Made by a program: the position numbers and the translations under genes. Of a stretch of DNA of 33,375 nt, positions 8,141-15,853 are shown piece by piece (position 1 is the first letter of the stretch; each line of letters begins with the position of its first letter). Under the pieces are notes generated by a model. The model searched no databases. It worked only from the letters and a program-made list of their open reading frames with translations, and was not told the origin of the DNA. The stretch is taken from NCBI GenBank assembly GCA_019634385.1, contig JAHQVK010000029.1, forward strand, positions 1 through 33,375, read 5' to 3'. Source of the stretch: Myxococcales bacterium (GTDB lineage Bacteria > Myxococcota > Kuafuiibacteriia > Kuafuiibacteriales > Kuafuiibacteriaceae).

Positions 8141-8740
8141 TTATTTTGTGGTGCCCCGCGCTCTCCCAAAGAACAGCTCCTTGTAGGCGGCATATCCTTG
8201 CTCATTCAGCTCATCCACGGGGACAAACCTAAGGGCCGAACCATTAATGCAGTACCGAAGACCCGTGGGAGGCGGTCCATCTGGGAAAACATGTCCGAGA
8301 TGGCTGTCACCATATCGAGATCTGACTTCCGTACGCGCCATCCCGAAAGAGTGATCTTTGTGTTCAACCACATGCTCTTTCACCAATGGTTGAGTGAAGC
8401 TGGGCCACCCTGTACCACTATCAAACTTATGCTTAGACGAAAAGAGTGGTTCACCGCTTACAATATCTACATAGATACCTTCAGACTTATACTTATTATA
8501 TGTGTGACTATAAGGGGGCTCGGTACCGTTCTCTTGAGTGACATAATACTCAATATGGGATAACTTCCGCTTTAGTACTGCTTTATCCGGTCGCAGATAA
8601 CTTCCGGAGGACACGCTGGAAGTTCGAGCCATCTCGTGCTCCGTAGATGGCGATCTTCGCACCCCGGTGGAACCTGGGGCTCGGCAAGCAGTGGTCCACA
8701 AAAGTCCTAGACTACAAACCAAAACCACCTGAAGCCCCAT
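8141..8740 (-). CDS. msrB: Peptide-methionine (R)-S-oxide reductase, lipoprotein-type
   Basis: This enzyme reduces methionine-R-sulfoxide in proteins. The MsrB core is clear: [20 protein letters not shown] and the catalytic Cys in [12 protein letters not shown] (Cys 164 of 199). The two CxxC zinc motifs seen in many MsrBs are absent (the first site reads [11 protein letters not shown]), so this is a zinc-free form. From the ATG at 8740 the N-terminus is a hydrophobic stretch ending LLWTTAC, a likely lipobox with Cys 19, which suggests an exported, lipid-anchored enzyme. The n-region lacks a positive charge, so a start at 8788 (MANTSEV..., which adds an Arg) is possible. It lies just downstream of the ADP-ribosylglycohydrolase-like gene, probably cotranscribed. 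Confidence 0.92.
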   Translation of the reverse strand: MGLQVVLVCSLGLLWTTACRAPGSTGVRRSPSTEHEMARTSSVSSGSYLRPDKAVLKRKLSHIEYYVTQENGTEPPYSHTYNKYKSEGIYVDIVSGEPLFSSKHKFDSGTGWPSFTQPLVKEHVVEHKDHSFGMARTEVRSRYGDSHLGHVFPDGPPPTGLRYCINGSALRFVPVDELNEQGYAAYKELFFGRARGTTK

Positions 8741-8820
8741 AGCTCTAGCAAAGCCCAGTGCTATTATCACCTCACTCGTATTCGCCATATCAAGTGTTAG
8801 TCCATAACACACAAATGGTT

Positions 8821-9750
8821 TCACGAAAGACAAGCGGCCACAAATTCATCTACCAAGCGAGCGTGTTCCGGCGCCATACGAAGGTCGTCTCGCCAGCGTT
8901 GAGGAATGGCTTCTTCGCCCTTATAAGCCCCCGATATCGCACCAGCCATCGCCGCACTGGCATGAGTATTTCCCCCTAAACTCACTGCCTGACGCACAAC
9001 ATCTTCGTACGATCCAGCATCAGCAACCACAGTGACGGACCGCAGGCTATCAATGACTGAACCACTCCCCCGAGGGACAACCATCTCTTCTGGCCGAACT
9101 CGGTGCTCCAGAGTTTGGCGCTCCTCCGTTGTATCTGCATACAGAACTCGAAAGGTACGCGCCGCGGCAAACCAACTATCTTGTATCCCTTGCCCTTGAA
9201 AAACATACCGCACCCACAGTCCCAAGAGAGCACAACAGACCTGGCTCCGAGTATGAGCGTGAGTCACTCGGGATTGGAGCATTGCATCATACACCAATTC
9301 AGCATCATCCCCCCGATGCCACAGAGCAAGCGGTACCATCCGCACCAGCGAGCCATTAGAACCACGATCATCAGCCCCACATTTATTTGAGGGTGTGCCG
9401 CGCGCAAAGGATGACAACGCGGCAACAGTCTGTCCCTCCGCATCAAAGACACATCTATCGACCGCATAAGTTCCTCGTGCGTACCAGTCATGAAGCCGCT
9501 CCAGAAGATCATCAGGGTCCAACACCGAGCGACACACCAACGACGCCATCAACGCCAGCGCGTGTGCGCCCCCTTCACTCCAGGAGCCAGGTTCCACTTG
9601 ATCAAATCCAGGGTGAACACCGAGCGGTGGGCGATATTCGATCTCAGACATCGGAGGAATCTTCGAAGGTTGTCTGAACGCATACGGAACCCCCAGCGCA
9701 TCTCCAACCAGTAGGCCGATCACACCACCTCGAATTTTGGTGTTCTTCAT
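8821..9750 (-). CDS. ADP-ribosylglycohydrolase-fold protein, metal site degenerate
   Basis: The 309-residue protein matches the all-helical DraG/ARH fold: [17 protein letters not shown] at residues 9-25, [35 protein letters not shown] and a C-terminal [18 protein letters not shown]. Active members bind two Mg ions through a T/S-D-D motif and a G-D-T-D motif. Here those read SEGGAH (58-63) and GGNTHA (259-264), so the expected Asp residues are lost at both sites. Hydrolysis of ADP-ribosyl bonds is therefore unlikely unless other residues substitute; a binding or regulatory role is inference. The frame is intact, so it is not an obvious pseudogene. It is upstream of msrB on the same strand. Confidence 0.85.
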   Translation of the reverse strand: MKNTKIRGGVIGLLVGDALGVPYAFRQPSKIPPMSEIEYRPPLGVHPGFDQVEPGSWSEGGAHALALMASLVCRSVLDPDDLLERLHDWYARGTYAVDRCVFDAEGQTVAALSSFARGTPSNKCGADDRGSNGSLVRMVPLALWHRGDDAELVYDAMLQSRVTHAHTRSQVCCALLGLWVRYVFQGQGIQDSWFAAARTFRVLYADTTEERQTLEHRVRPEEMVVPRGSGSVIDSLRSVTVVADAGSYEDVVRQAVSLGGNTHASAAMAGAISGAYKGEEAIPQRWRDDLRMAPEHARLVDEFVAACLS

Positions 9751-9884
9751 GCGTGCAAGGCTAGCAGCATTGGCTACGAATCTCTCCCGGCTAAGCTACA
9801 GGTAATCTATTTCCCCTACATAGCAAGAATAGCCGCAGTCCACATCGCACAAAGAGGTGAACAGGTGACAGGACGAATCATAGA

Positions 9885-10085
9885 ACGCACCCAACATTAC
9901 CATGAGCACGAAAACAGGACCGGCCATTCAGCAAAGACCACTTGAATTGATTCTGGAAGAATCAACAAGGAGCCCGCGCAGCGGGGCATTACCCCGCTGC
10001 GCAGCAGGAACTTGGGTTCAACCAAGTTTTTCTGCTGTAGACCGCACCAAAGTGGCTATGAGCACGAAGATAGACCGAGCCATTA
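9885..10085 (+). repeat. Direct repeat pair flanking palindromic element C
   Basis: Two related segments surround the element. The left (about 9885-9927) reads GAACGCACCCAA, then ATGAGCACGAAAACAGGACC and GGCCATT. The right (about 10041-10085) reads GACCGCACCAAA, then ATGAGCACGAAGATAGACCG and AGCCATT. They look like a tandem duplication with the element between them. The remainder of the 399-base gap (9751-10149) contains no gene I can support. Confidence 0.65.
9929..10037 (+). repeat. Palindromic intergenic element, copy C (reference copy)
   Basis: This is the most complete plus-strand copy, 109 bp. The order is CAGCAAAGACCACTTG, a hairpin with arms TTGATTCT and AGAATCAA, the long inverted repeat GCGCAGCGGGG...CCCCGCTGCGC, then GGAACTTGGGTTCAACCAAG and TTTTTCTGCTG. 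The ends CAGCA and TGCTG are inverted. The motif GAAGACACGCCCTA follows 66 bases later (about 10104-10117) and also follows copies D and E. Confidence 0.8.
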
Positions 10086-10149
10086 GAGACCGCACCCGAT
10101 GTTGAAGACACGCCCTAGTCGCAGCTGGAACACGCTTTGGGACAGTGCA

Positions 10150-11718
10150 TTACAATGGAAGCAACACGGTAAATCGTGTCCCCTGTCCCGGCTGTGATTC
10201 AACACCTATCTCCCCTCGGTGGGCCTCGACCAGTTTTTTGGTGATCGCCAACCCAAGTCCTGTCCCTCCGAACTCTCGTGTGATCGTGCTATCTACCTGA
10301 TAGAAGCTATCAAAAATACGATTGACCTGATCCGGGGGAATGCCAATGCCATCGTCAATGACCTGCATCCGGATGAAATCTTCCTCAGGGGCTCCAAACC
10401 GTTGAGTTGGATCAACCTCGCCGCGACGCGGCCCTCGCCACGTATCAGCGTGTACTTCCACACGACCTCGCTCCGCGGTAAACTTCACAGCATTACCAAG
10501 GAGATTCACAAGTACCTGAGCCAATTTATCCGTATCACCGCGCAGCGTTGGTAAGTTGCCAACAATCTCTCGGCGAAGAAGAATTCGTTTTTTCTGAGCC
10601 TGAGGCACAACGGAACTAACCGCATCTTCCACCAAACGAGGAATATCTACGGTTGTGATATCAAGCTCGAGCCCTCCAGCTTCCATCCGAGATAAATCTA
10701 AAAGGGAGCCAATGAGATCGAGCAAGGTCTCTCCCTTGCCCTTGATGGTCCCCAAGTAGCGAAGTTGATCCGAATTGAGATCTCCTGCCACCCCTTCCAT
10801 CAGCATCTCAGAATAGCCTATGACACTCGTGAGCGGGGTCTTGAGTTCATGACTCACCATAGCCAAAAAACTGGATTTCATACGGTCAACTTGTTGAAGT
10901 TTTTCCAGTGAGGATCGAAGCCTATGGTTCGCATCGGACAGCTCTTTATAGGAAGCGGTGATAGATTCTTCGTGTAGCTGCCGAGCCATCAAATCTTTGA
11001 TAGCAATGAAGGTGACGGTATCGATGACTCCTTTAAAATTCTTCAGAATCTTAATGTTCATTTCATCGGTAGCCCGACGAATCTTGTCCCCATAACGCCA
11101 CAGTCGATGGGGGTCAAAACCATCGCCGAAGTCATAGACCTCATCTCCGGGTCGCTCAACGCTAGCCGGCAGAAATGGACCATATACAACCCGACCGATG
11201 ACATCCCCGGAGTAGGTAACGGGCATAATCACATAGCGCAGACCGGAGAAACACGACTCCTCAACCAACAGACCTTCTTCAAGTTCGGGATATTGAAACT
11301 GCTTAATGCGGCTCACAACCCCCGTGCACTTGGTGCGACCAGTACTGTTATTAAATATATAGCCGCACCAATCTCCATTTCCGGTGCGAATATCCACCAA
11401 CTTGGTACCATCCACATCAAAGATTTTGATACCTACCTGGTATAACTCGACAAAACTTGTGCATATATCTCGGAACATATCCACATCGAGAAGTTCCGAC
11501 AATGAGGGCCTACGATCGAGGACCGAACTGGAAGCGGGGCGGGTATAAACCGTCTCCTCGTCCAACAGCATATCCGAATCCAGCTTGAGATCATGCGTGG
11601 ACGGGGAGAACCCTTGATCAAAGCCACCACTGAGCTCACCATGAATGTCATCACTTTGGCCTCCCAACACAGGCAACCGATGGTGCGAGCCACTTGGATG
11701 GGAAGGTTTGCGGTTCAC
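10150..11718 (-). CDS. PocR-domain sensor histidine kinase
   Basis: A 522-residue cytoplasmic sensor kinase. The start is a GTG at 11718: AAAGGGGGA lies 6 bases upstream, and GTGA overlaps the stop codon of the MglA-like gene, implying translational coupling. After a low-complexity leader, residues about 70-230 match the PocR ligand-binding domain, with Cys residues in DWCGYIF, RTKCTGV and ESCFSGLRYV. A short coiled coil leads to the HisKA domain with phospho-acceptor His 290 in MVSHELKTPLTSVIGYSEML. The ATPase domain has the N box (LVNLLGNAVKF), G1 (DDGIGI) and G2 (GGTGLGL). No response regulator is adjacent and there are no membrane segments, so it probably responds to an internal signal and acts with the GTPase (inference). 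Confidence 0.93.
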   Translation of the reverse strand: MNRKPSHPSGSHHRLPVLGGQSDDIHGELSGGFDQGFSPSTHDLKLDSDMLLDEETVYTRPASSSVLDRRPSLSELLDVDMFRDICTSFVELYQVGIKIFDVDGTKLVDIRTGNGDWCGYIFNNSTGRTKCTGVVSRIKQFQYPELEEGLLVEESCFSGLRYVIMPVTYSGDVIGRVVYGPFLPASVERPGDEVYDFGDGFDPHRLWRYGDKIRRATDEMNIKILKNFKGVIDTVTFIAIKDLMARQLHEESITASYKELSDANHRLRSSLEKLQQVDRMKSSFLAMVSHELKTPLTSVIGYSEMLMEGVAGDLNSDQLRYLGTIKGKGETLLDLIGSLLDLSRMEAGGLELDITTVDIPRLVEDAVSSVVPQAQKKRILLRREIVGNLPTLRGDTDKLAQVLVNLLGNAVKFTAERGRVEVHADTWRGPRRGEVDPTQRFGAPEEDFIRMQVIDDGIGIPPDQVNRIFDSFYQVDSTITREFGGTGLGLAITKKLVEAHRGEIGVESQPGQGTRFTVLLPL

Positions 11719-12374
11719 AGACGTCCCCCTTTGGGATGAAAAATTCTGCCCAGAAACTCGTCTCGGCTGACGCCCAGCATTCTCGAGAAGCCATGCTGTT
11801 GTTCCAGTGACCGCCATAAGACTGATAGACACCCTTGGAGAGTTTCCAGTACACCTTCCCCTCGAAGCGCTATCGCTCGGAAGACAGGCTCCGTTCCCCT
11901 ATTTGCATATACTTCGATCTCCTGGGGGCTCAATACGTCCGGTAGATCAAGCTTGTTGAACTGAATGACAGTTGGGACGGTGTCAGGGTCGATACTATTG
12001 ACACCTAAATTCCTCCTAAGACCTGAAAAAGCCTCATTATTTGCTGCACGCTGACTCCGTTGACCATCAGCGATAAAGCACACGGCGTCAGTACTTTGTA
12101 AAACGATACGCCGGGTAGACTCATGGACAACCTGACCAGGCACAGTAAACAGTTTGAGCTTAATCTTATACCCAGTGCGAGTTATGAAGTGCACCGGTAA
12201 TAGATCAAAGAACAACGTGCGATCTCCTCGGGTATCCAAAGTCATCAAACGCCCCCTGGTGTCAGGAGATAGAAGTCCATGAAGCGCCTCAATATTGGTG
12301 GTCTTGCCAGACAACGCCGGACCGTAATAAACCACCTTGAGGGTGACTTCCCGAGTTCGGGTATTGAACTGCAC
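11715..12374 (-). CDS. MglA-like Ras-superfamily small GTPase
   Basis: A 219-residue GTP-binding protein. P-loop GPALSGKTT at residues 18-26, switch II region TVPGQ at 77-81, and base-recognition NKLD at 140-143. The D-x-x-G Asp of Ras is replaced by V-P-G, as in the MglA/SofG group. The start is GTG at 12374 with GAGGAGG (12385-12391) 10 bases upstream, overlapping the pyrD stop codon. About 35 C-terminal residues extend past the GTPase core. MglA relatives control polarity and motility in myxobacteria; here the gene sits in a pyrD operon and is coupled to a histidine kinase, so its role is not evident. No MglB-like Roadblock partner is next to it. Confidence 0.92.
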   Translation of the reverse strand: MQFNTRTREVTLKVVYYGPALSGKTTNIEALHGLLSPDTRGRLMTLDTRGDRTLFFDLLPVHFITRTGYKIKLKLFTVPGQVVHESTRRIVLQSTDAVCFIADGQRSQRAANNEAFSGLRRNLGVNSIDPDTVPTVIQFNKLDLPDVLSPQEIEVYANRGTEPVFRAIALRGEGVLETLQGCLSVLWRSLEQQHGFSRMLGVSRDEFLGRIFHPKGGRL

Positions 12375-12390
12375 GCCTCGTCCGCCTCCT

Positions 12391-13491
12391 CTAGTCTCCC
12401 ACGCCCGAGCCTACAGCTTCACGCACGGAGCTGAAGCCTTCGACTCTGAGCCGGTGGCTGAGACCGTTAACCACCGACCTAATCAGACCCGGTCCCTCGT
12501 AAATGAGGCCTGTGTAGGACTGAAGCAACGTTGCTCCCGCTCTAATACGCTGCCACGCATCTTCAGCGCTCATAATGCCCCCAACGCCAATGATAGGGAT
12601 CTTCGATCCCAAGCGCCGATAGAGCCTCCGAGTGAGGTCCAGCGATCGTGGTCCCAAAGGAGCGCCAGAAAGCCCCCCCTGCACAGAAGGAAGAGGGTCC
12701 ACCAAATCGAGGCGGATGGTGGTATTCGTCGCAACCAAACCATCTAGACCCAACTCCACTGCGAGATCCGCCACCGCATCAACGTCCTCATCGGCCAAGT
12801 CGGGGGCAATCTTGACTAAGATCGGACGAGGACGGGTGTTTTTTTGGGCAGCAAGAGCACTATTTTCTTGCTGAATGCGGCTGAGAAGTGGCCTAAGCAT
12901 CTGAATAGACTGTAAATCTCTCAGTCCAGCGGTATTCGGAGACGAGACATTCACGACAATGTAATCTGACACATCGAACACCGTGCCCAGTACCGAGCAG
13001 TAGTCATCAGCAGCACGATCCATCGGCGTAGATTTCGCTTTGCCGATGTTGGTACCAATCGGAATGGTGCTGATTCGAGAGGCTATTCGATTAGCTAAAG
13101 CCTCCGCCCCTTTGTTTGGGAACCCGAGTTTGTTCACCACCGCCCGGTGGTGTGGCATCCGTTCCAGACGAGGGCGGGGGTTGCCAGGTTGGCCTTGACC
13201 GGGGGTGACCGTGCCCAGCTCCATAAAACCAAAACCCAGTGCCGCCCACGCATCGATGGCCACACCATCTTTGTCGAGGCCCGCCGCCACACCGAATGGA
13301 TGTGAAAATCGCGAGCCCCACAGCTCGATCTCAAGCGCTGGATCTGGTGAGGGTGCGTACAATGACCGGGCCATCGCCCGTAGCATCGGCTGCCGGCCCA
13401 CCATCGAAGCACCGGTAAGCACCATCTGATGGGCCCGTTCCGCATCAAATTGGAAAAGCAGGGGGCGCAGGCAACCGTACGTAACGTCCAT
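12391..13491 (-). CDS. pyrD: Dihydroorotate dehydrogenase (quinone), class 2
   Basis: This enzyme oxidises dihydroorotate to orotate in pyrimidine synthesis, with FMN, passing electrons to quinones at the inner membrane. Start ATG at 13491 is preceded by AGGG; the frame is open upstream to 13611, but that part does not look like the family. 366 residues. The N-terminal helices (CLRPLLFQFDAERAH) are the membrane-associating part of class 2 enzymes. FMN and active-site motifs are present: GVAAGLDKDG, NKLGFPNKG, YIVVNVSSPNTAGL with the catalytic Ser, and IGVGGIMSAEDAWQRIRAGA. It follows the dinG-like gene by 73 bases and precedes the GTPase by 16, so it is probably in one transcript. Confidence 0.96.
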   Translation of the reverse strand: MDVTYGCLRPLLFQFDAERAHQMVLTGASMVGRQPMLRAMARSLYAPSPDPALEIELWGSRFSHPFGVAAGLDKDGVAIDAWAALGFGFMELGTVTPGQGQPGNPRPRLERMPHHRAVVNKLGFPNKGAEALANRIASRISTIPIGTNIGKAKSTPMDRAADDYCSVLGTVFDVSDYIVVNVSSPNTAGLRDLQSIQMLRPLLSRIQQENSALAAQKNTRPRPILVKIAPDLADEDVDAVADLAVELGLDGLVATNTTIRLDLVDPLPSVQGGLSGAPLGPRSLDLTRRLYRRLGSKIPIIGVGGIMSAEDAWQRIRAGATLLQSYTGLIYEGPGLIRSVVNGLSHRLRVEGFSSVREAVGSGVGD

Positions 13492-13564
13492 ATTGCCCTG
13501 GCTACTACGTGATGGAACCGGACTCGACCACCGGGAAGCGTATCGGCTGGCCACGCAAGACCTA

Positions 13565-15673
13565 TCACCGCTGGGACGACACGCTCTTCCACCAATGCGC
13601 CAATTCATCAATAGAGTTCAACTGTCGTGCTGCAGGCAGAGACCGCACAAACTGTGAGCCATAAGCACGGCTGGTCATCCGGGCATCCAAAATGACAACC
13701 GCTCCCCGATCAGCTCTCGTACGAATCAAACGCCCAAACCCCTGCTGGAGCCGCAATATCGCCCGAGGCAGAAGATCATAGGTAAATGGGCTACATCCTT
13801 CGGCTGTTAAGCGTTTGGCCCGAGCTTTGACCATAGGGTCCGAGGGTACGTCAAACGGGAGTCGGTCCACGAGCACGAGTCGCAGAGCGTCCCCTGGAAT
13901 ATCCACTCCCTCCCAAAACGATTGGGTAGCAAACAGCACCGCGGGAGCTTGGGCTCGAAACTCAGCTATCAACTGGCGCTTGGGCTGTTCTCCTTGCAGT
14001 AGGCATGGATATGGTAGTCGCGGAGCAAGTGCCTTATGCATCCCCTTCATAGCTCGATTGCTTGTGCACAAAACGAGGGCACCACCCCCTAGGGCTCGTA
14101 TGGCTCGCTCGGCGAGAGCCACCCGGACGGCTTCTGCATTAGGCGCATCCGGCTCCGTGGCCTCTTTGGGTAGTACCAACGCGGCTTGCACTTCGTAATT
14201 GAACGCCGTTTCCAAGGTCAGGATTTCGGCGGTCTCAGGCACCCCAATAGCCCGTCGAAAGTAACGAAAATCTTGTTCCCCCGCAGACAAAGTTGCACTC
14301 GTAAGTACAACCGACCGAAACCGCTTAAACAAAAAGGTTTCCAGAAGATGGCCAACGTTCACGGGAGATGCACCCACCTTCCCAGCTGGACCGGTCCCAT
14401 CAGCCCAGTACACATAATCAGCATCATCGGACTTCAGCACAAACATCAGAGCATCTTCTATTTCCTGGGTCCTTCTACGCATCGCTTCCGCTGAGGACTC
14501 ATAGTGTACTGCGTCTTCAAGTAACTTTCGGAGGTCTGCCAGGGCTTCCCTCGCCCGGGTACCAGCAGCACGAAGTGCCGCCATTGAGGCGCGTTCTTGG
14601 TCGAGCGGCAACCGCCCCTCACGCTCCGGCAGTTCAGCAAAAACTGCCGTGCATGCAAGAGCCGCTCGAGCGACCGCTTGAACCAACGTGCTCGTATCCA
14701 TACCCAGCTGGCGCTCCCCACACATCGCCACCACGTCGTTGAACAAGCGGTCAATTTTTGTAAAACTAACCACCCCGCCAAAATGGTCGGAAGCAATACT
14801 CTCAAGCGTATGAGCCTCATCTATCACGAGATAGTCCGCGTTCGGAATGACCTGCCCAAAACGACCAGCCTCACTAGTGAGATCAGCTCGGGCGCGAAGC
14901 GCCAAATCAGCAAACAACAGGTGATGATTCACAATAATGATATCAGCTCGTTCCCCCTCTTCGCGCATTCGGGTAACAAAACACTCCGCATATTTTGAAC
15001 ATCGAGACCCACTACATATATCCGAACGCGCATCTATATTATCCCACATTTCAGACCGTTCCTTGAGCCATGTAAGTTCAGACCGATCTCCTCTTCGAGA
15101 AGTGCGACCCCACTCAGCAACCTCATTCAAGTTCATCATATCCGTTTCAGTTGCCGAAAAGTCCAAACGGCCCTGACGCGTTCGCCGCTCGATGCGATCT
15201 AAACAAAGATAGTTATTGCGTCCTTTCATTACTGTGTAACGCACCTCACAGCGATCGAGCTCCGCAGGCTCTCGAACGAGAGAGGCGGAGCGGTCGGTCT
15301 CGACCAACGCCACACCAAGATGCTTAAGTGCCGCAGCCAATCGGGGAATATCTTTGTCGATCAGCTGATCCTGAAGATTCTTTGTGTGGGTACTGACAAT
15401 CACTCTGGCGCCAAGTAGCACCGCCGGCAACAAGTAGCCGAGGGTCTTGCCCACGCCAGTAGGTGCCTCTACGACTAAATGCTGGGAAGCATGCAGCGCA
15501 TGAGCCACCGCATCCGCCATCTCCATTTGGCTCTTTCGAGGCTCCCAATCTTGACTCTCCGTTGCGAACGGTCCCTGCGTCCCGAGTAACTCAGACACCT
15601 TTGACACCGCAGAACTAGCCAACGGGGCATCCGAGCCCTCTTTACTTCCGCCTATGGCTCGCTTCGCGACCAC
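13565..15673 (-). CDS. dinG: DinG/XPD-family ATP-dependent DNA helicase
   Basis: A superfamily 2 helicase of the Fe-S (Rad3/XPD) type, 702 residues. Walker A is EAPTGVGKTLGYLLP, Walker B is the DEAH in YLVIDEAH, motif III is VVLTSATLS, and motifs V/VI are FWEGVDIPG and QGFGRLIRTRADRG. Four Cys likely hold a 4Fe-4S cluster: NNYLCLDR and ICSGSRCSKYAECF. The start is a GTG at 15673 with AGAGG 7 bases upstream. There is no N-terminal exonuclease domain. The family unwinds DNA 5' to 3' at damaged or stalled forks. It heads the dinG-pyrD-GTPase-kinase series. The exact orthology (DinG or YoaA) is less sure than the family. Confidence 0.93.
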   Translation of the reverse strand: MVAKRAIGGSKEGSDAPLASSAVSKVSELLGTQGPFATESQDWEPRKSQMEMADAVAHALHASQHLVVEAPTGVGKTLGYLLPAVLLGARVIVSTHTKNLQDQLIDKDIPRLAAALKHLGVALVETDRSASLVREPAELDRCEVRYTVMKGRNNYLCLDRIERRTRQGRLDFSATETDMMNLNEVAEWGRTSRRGDRSELTWLKERSEMWDNIDARSDICSGSRCSKYAECFVTRMREEGERADIIIVNHHLLFADLALRARADLTSEAGRFGQVIPNADYLVIDEAHTLESIASDHFGGVVSFTKIDRLFNDVVAMCGERQLGMDTSTLVQAVARAALACTAVFAELPEREGRLPLDQERASMAALRAAGTRAREALADLRKLLEDAVHYESSAEAMRRRTQEIEDALMFVLKSDDADYVYWADGTGPAGKVGASPVNVGHLLETFLFKRFRSVVLTSATLSAGEQDFRYFRRAIGVPETAEILTLETAFNYEVQAALVLPKEATEPDAPNAEAVRVALAERAIRALGGGALVLCTSNRAMKGMHKALAPRLPYPCLLQGEQPKRQLIAEFRAQAPAVLFATQSFWEGVDIPGDALRLVLVDRLPFDVPSDPMVKARAKRLTAEGCSPFTYDLLPRAILRLQQGFGRLIRTRADRGAVVILDARMTSRAYGSQFVRSLPAARQLNSIDELAHWWKSVSSQR

Positions 15674-15853
15674 TCGGCATCCTCTTCATTGTTTCCAACT
15701 CTCCGCTCACACAATATTTGCATAAAAGAGGCTTTGATTCCGCTGGCCACGCACAACCCTTACGTTAGGGACACACTTCAGGCAACATCTTCAAAGAACT
15801 GCCCGCCTTTGCCCAGTGACGTTCCAAGGACAACAAGGTAGAGTGTAACCTCA

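Noticed and set aside
13134-13595. 153-codon minus-strand ORF overlapping pyrD
   Set aside because: It is an alternative frame of pyrD without motifs; pyrD is well supported.
13492-13611. N-terminal extension of pyrD
   Set aside because: It overlaps the end of the dinG-like gene, while ATG 13491 has an AGGG ribosome site and the expected family start.
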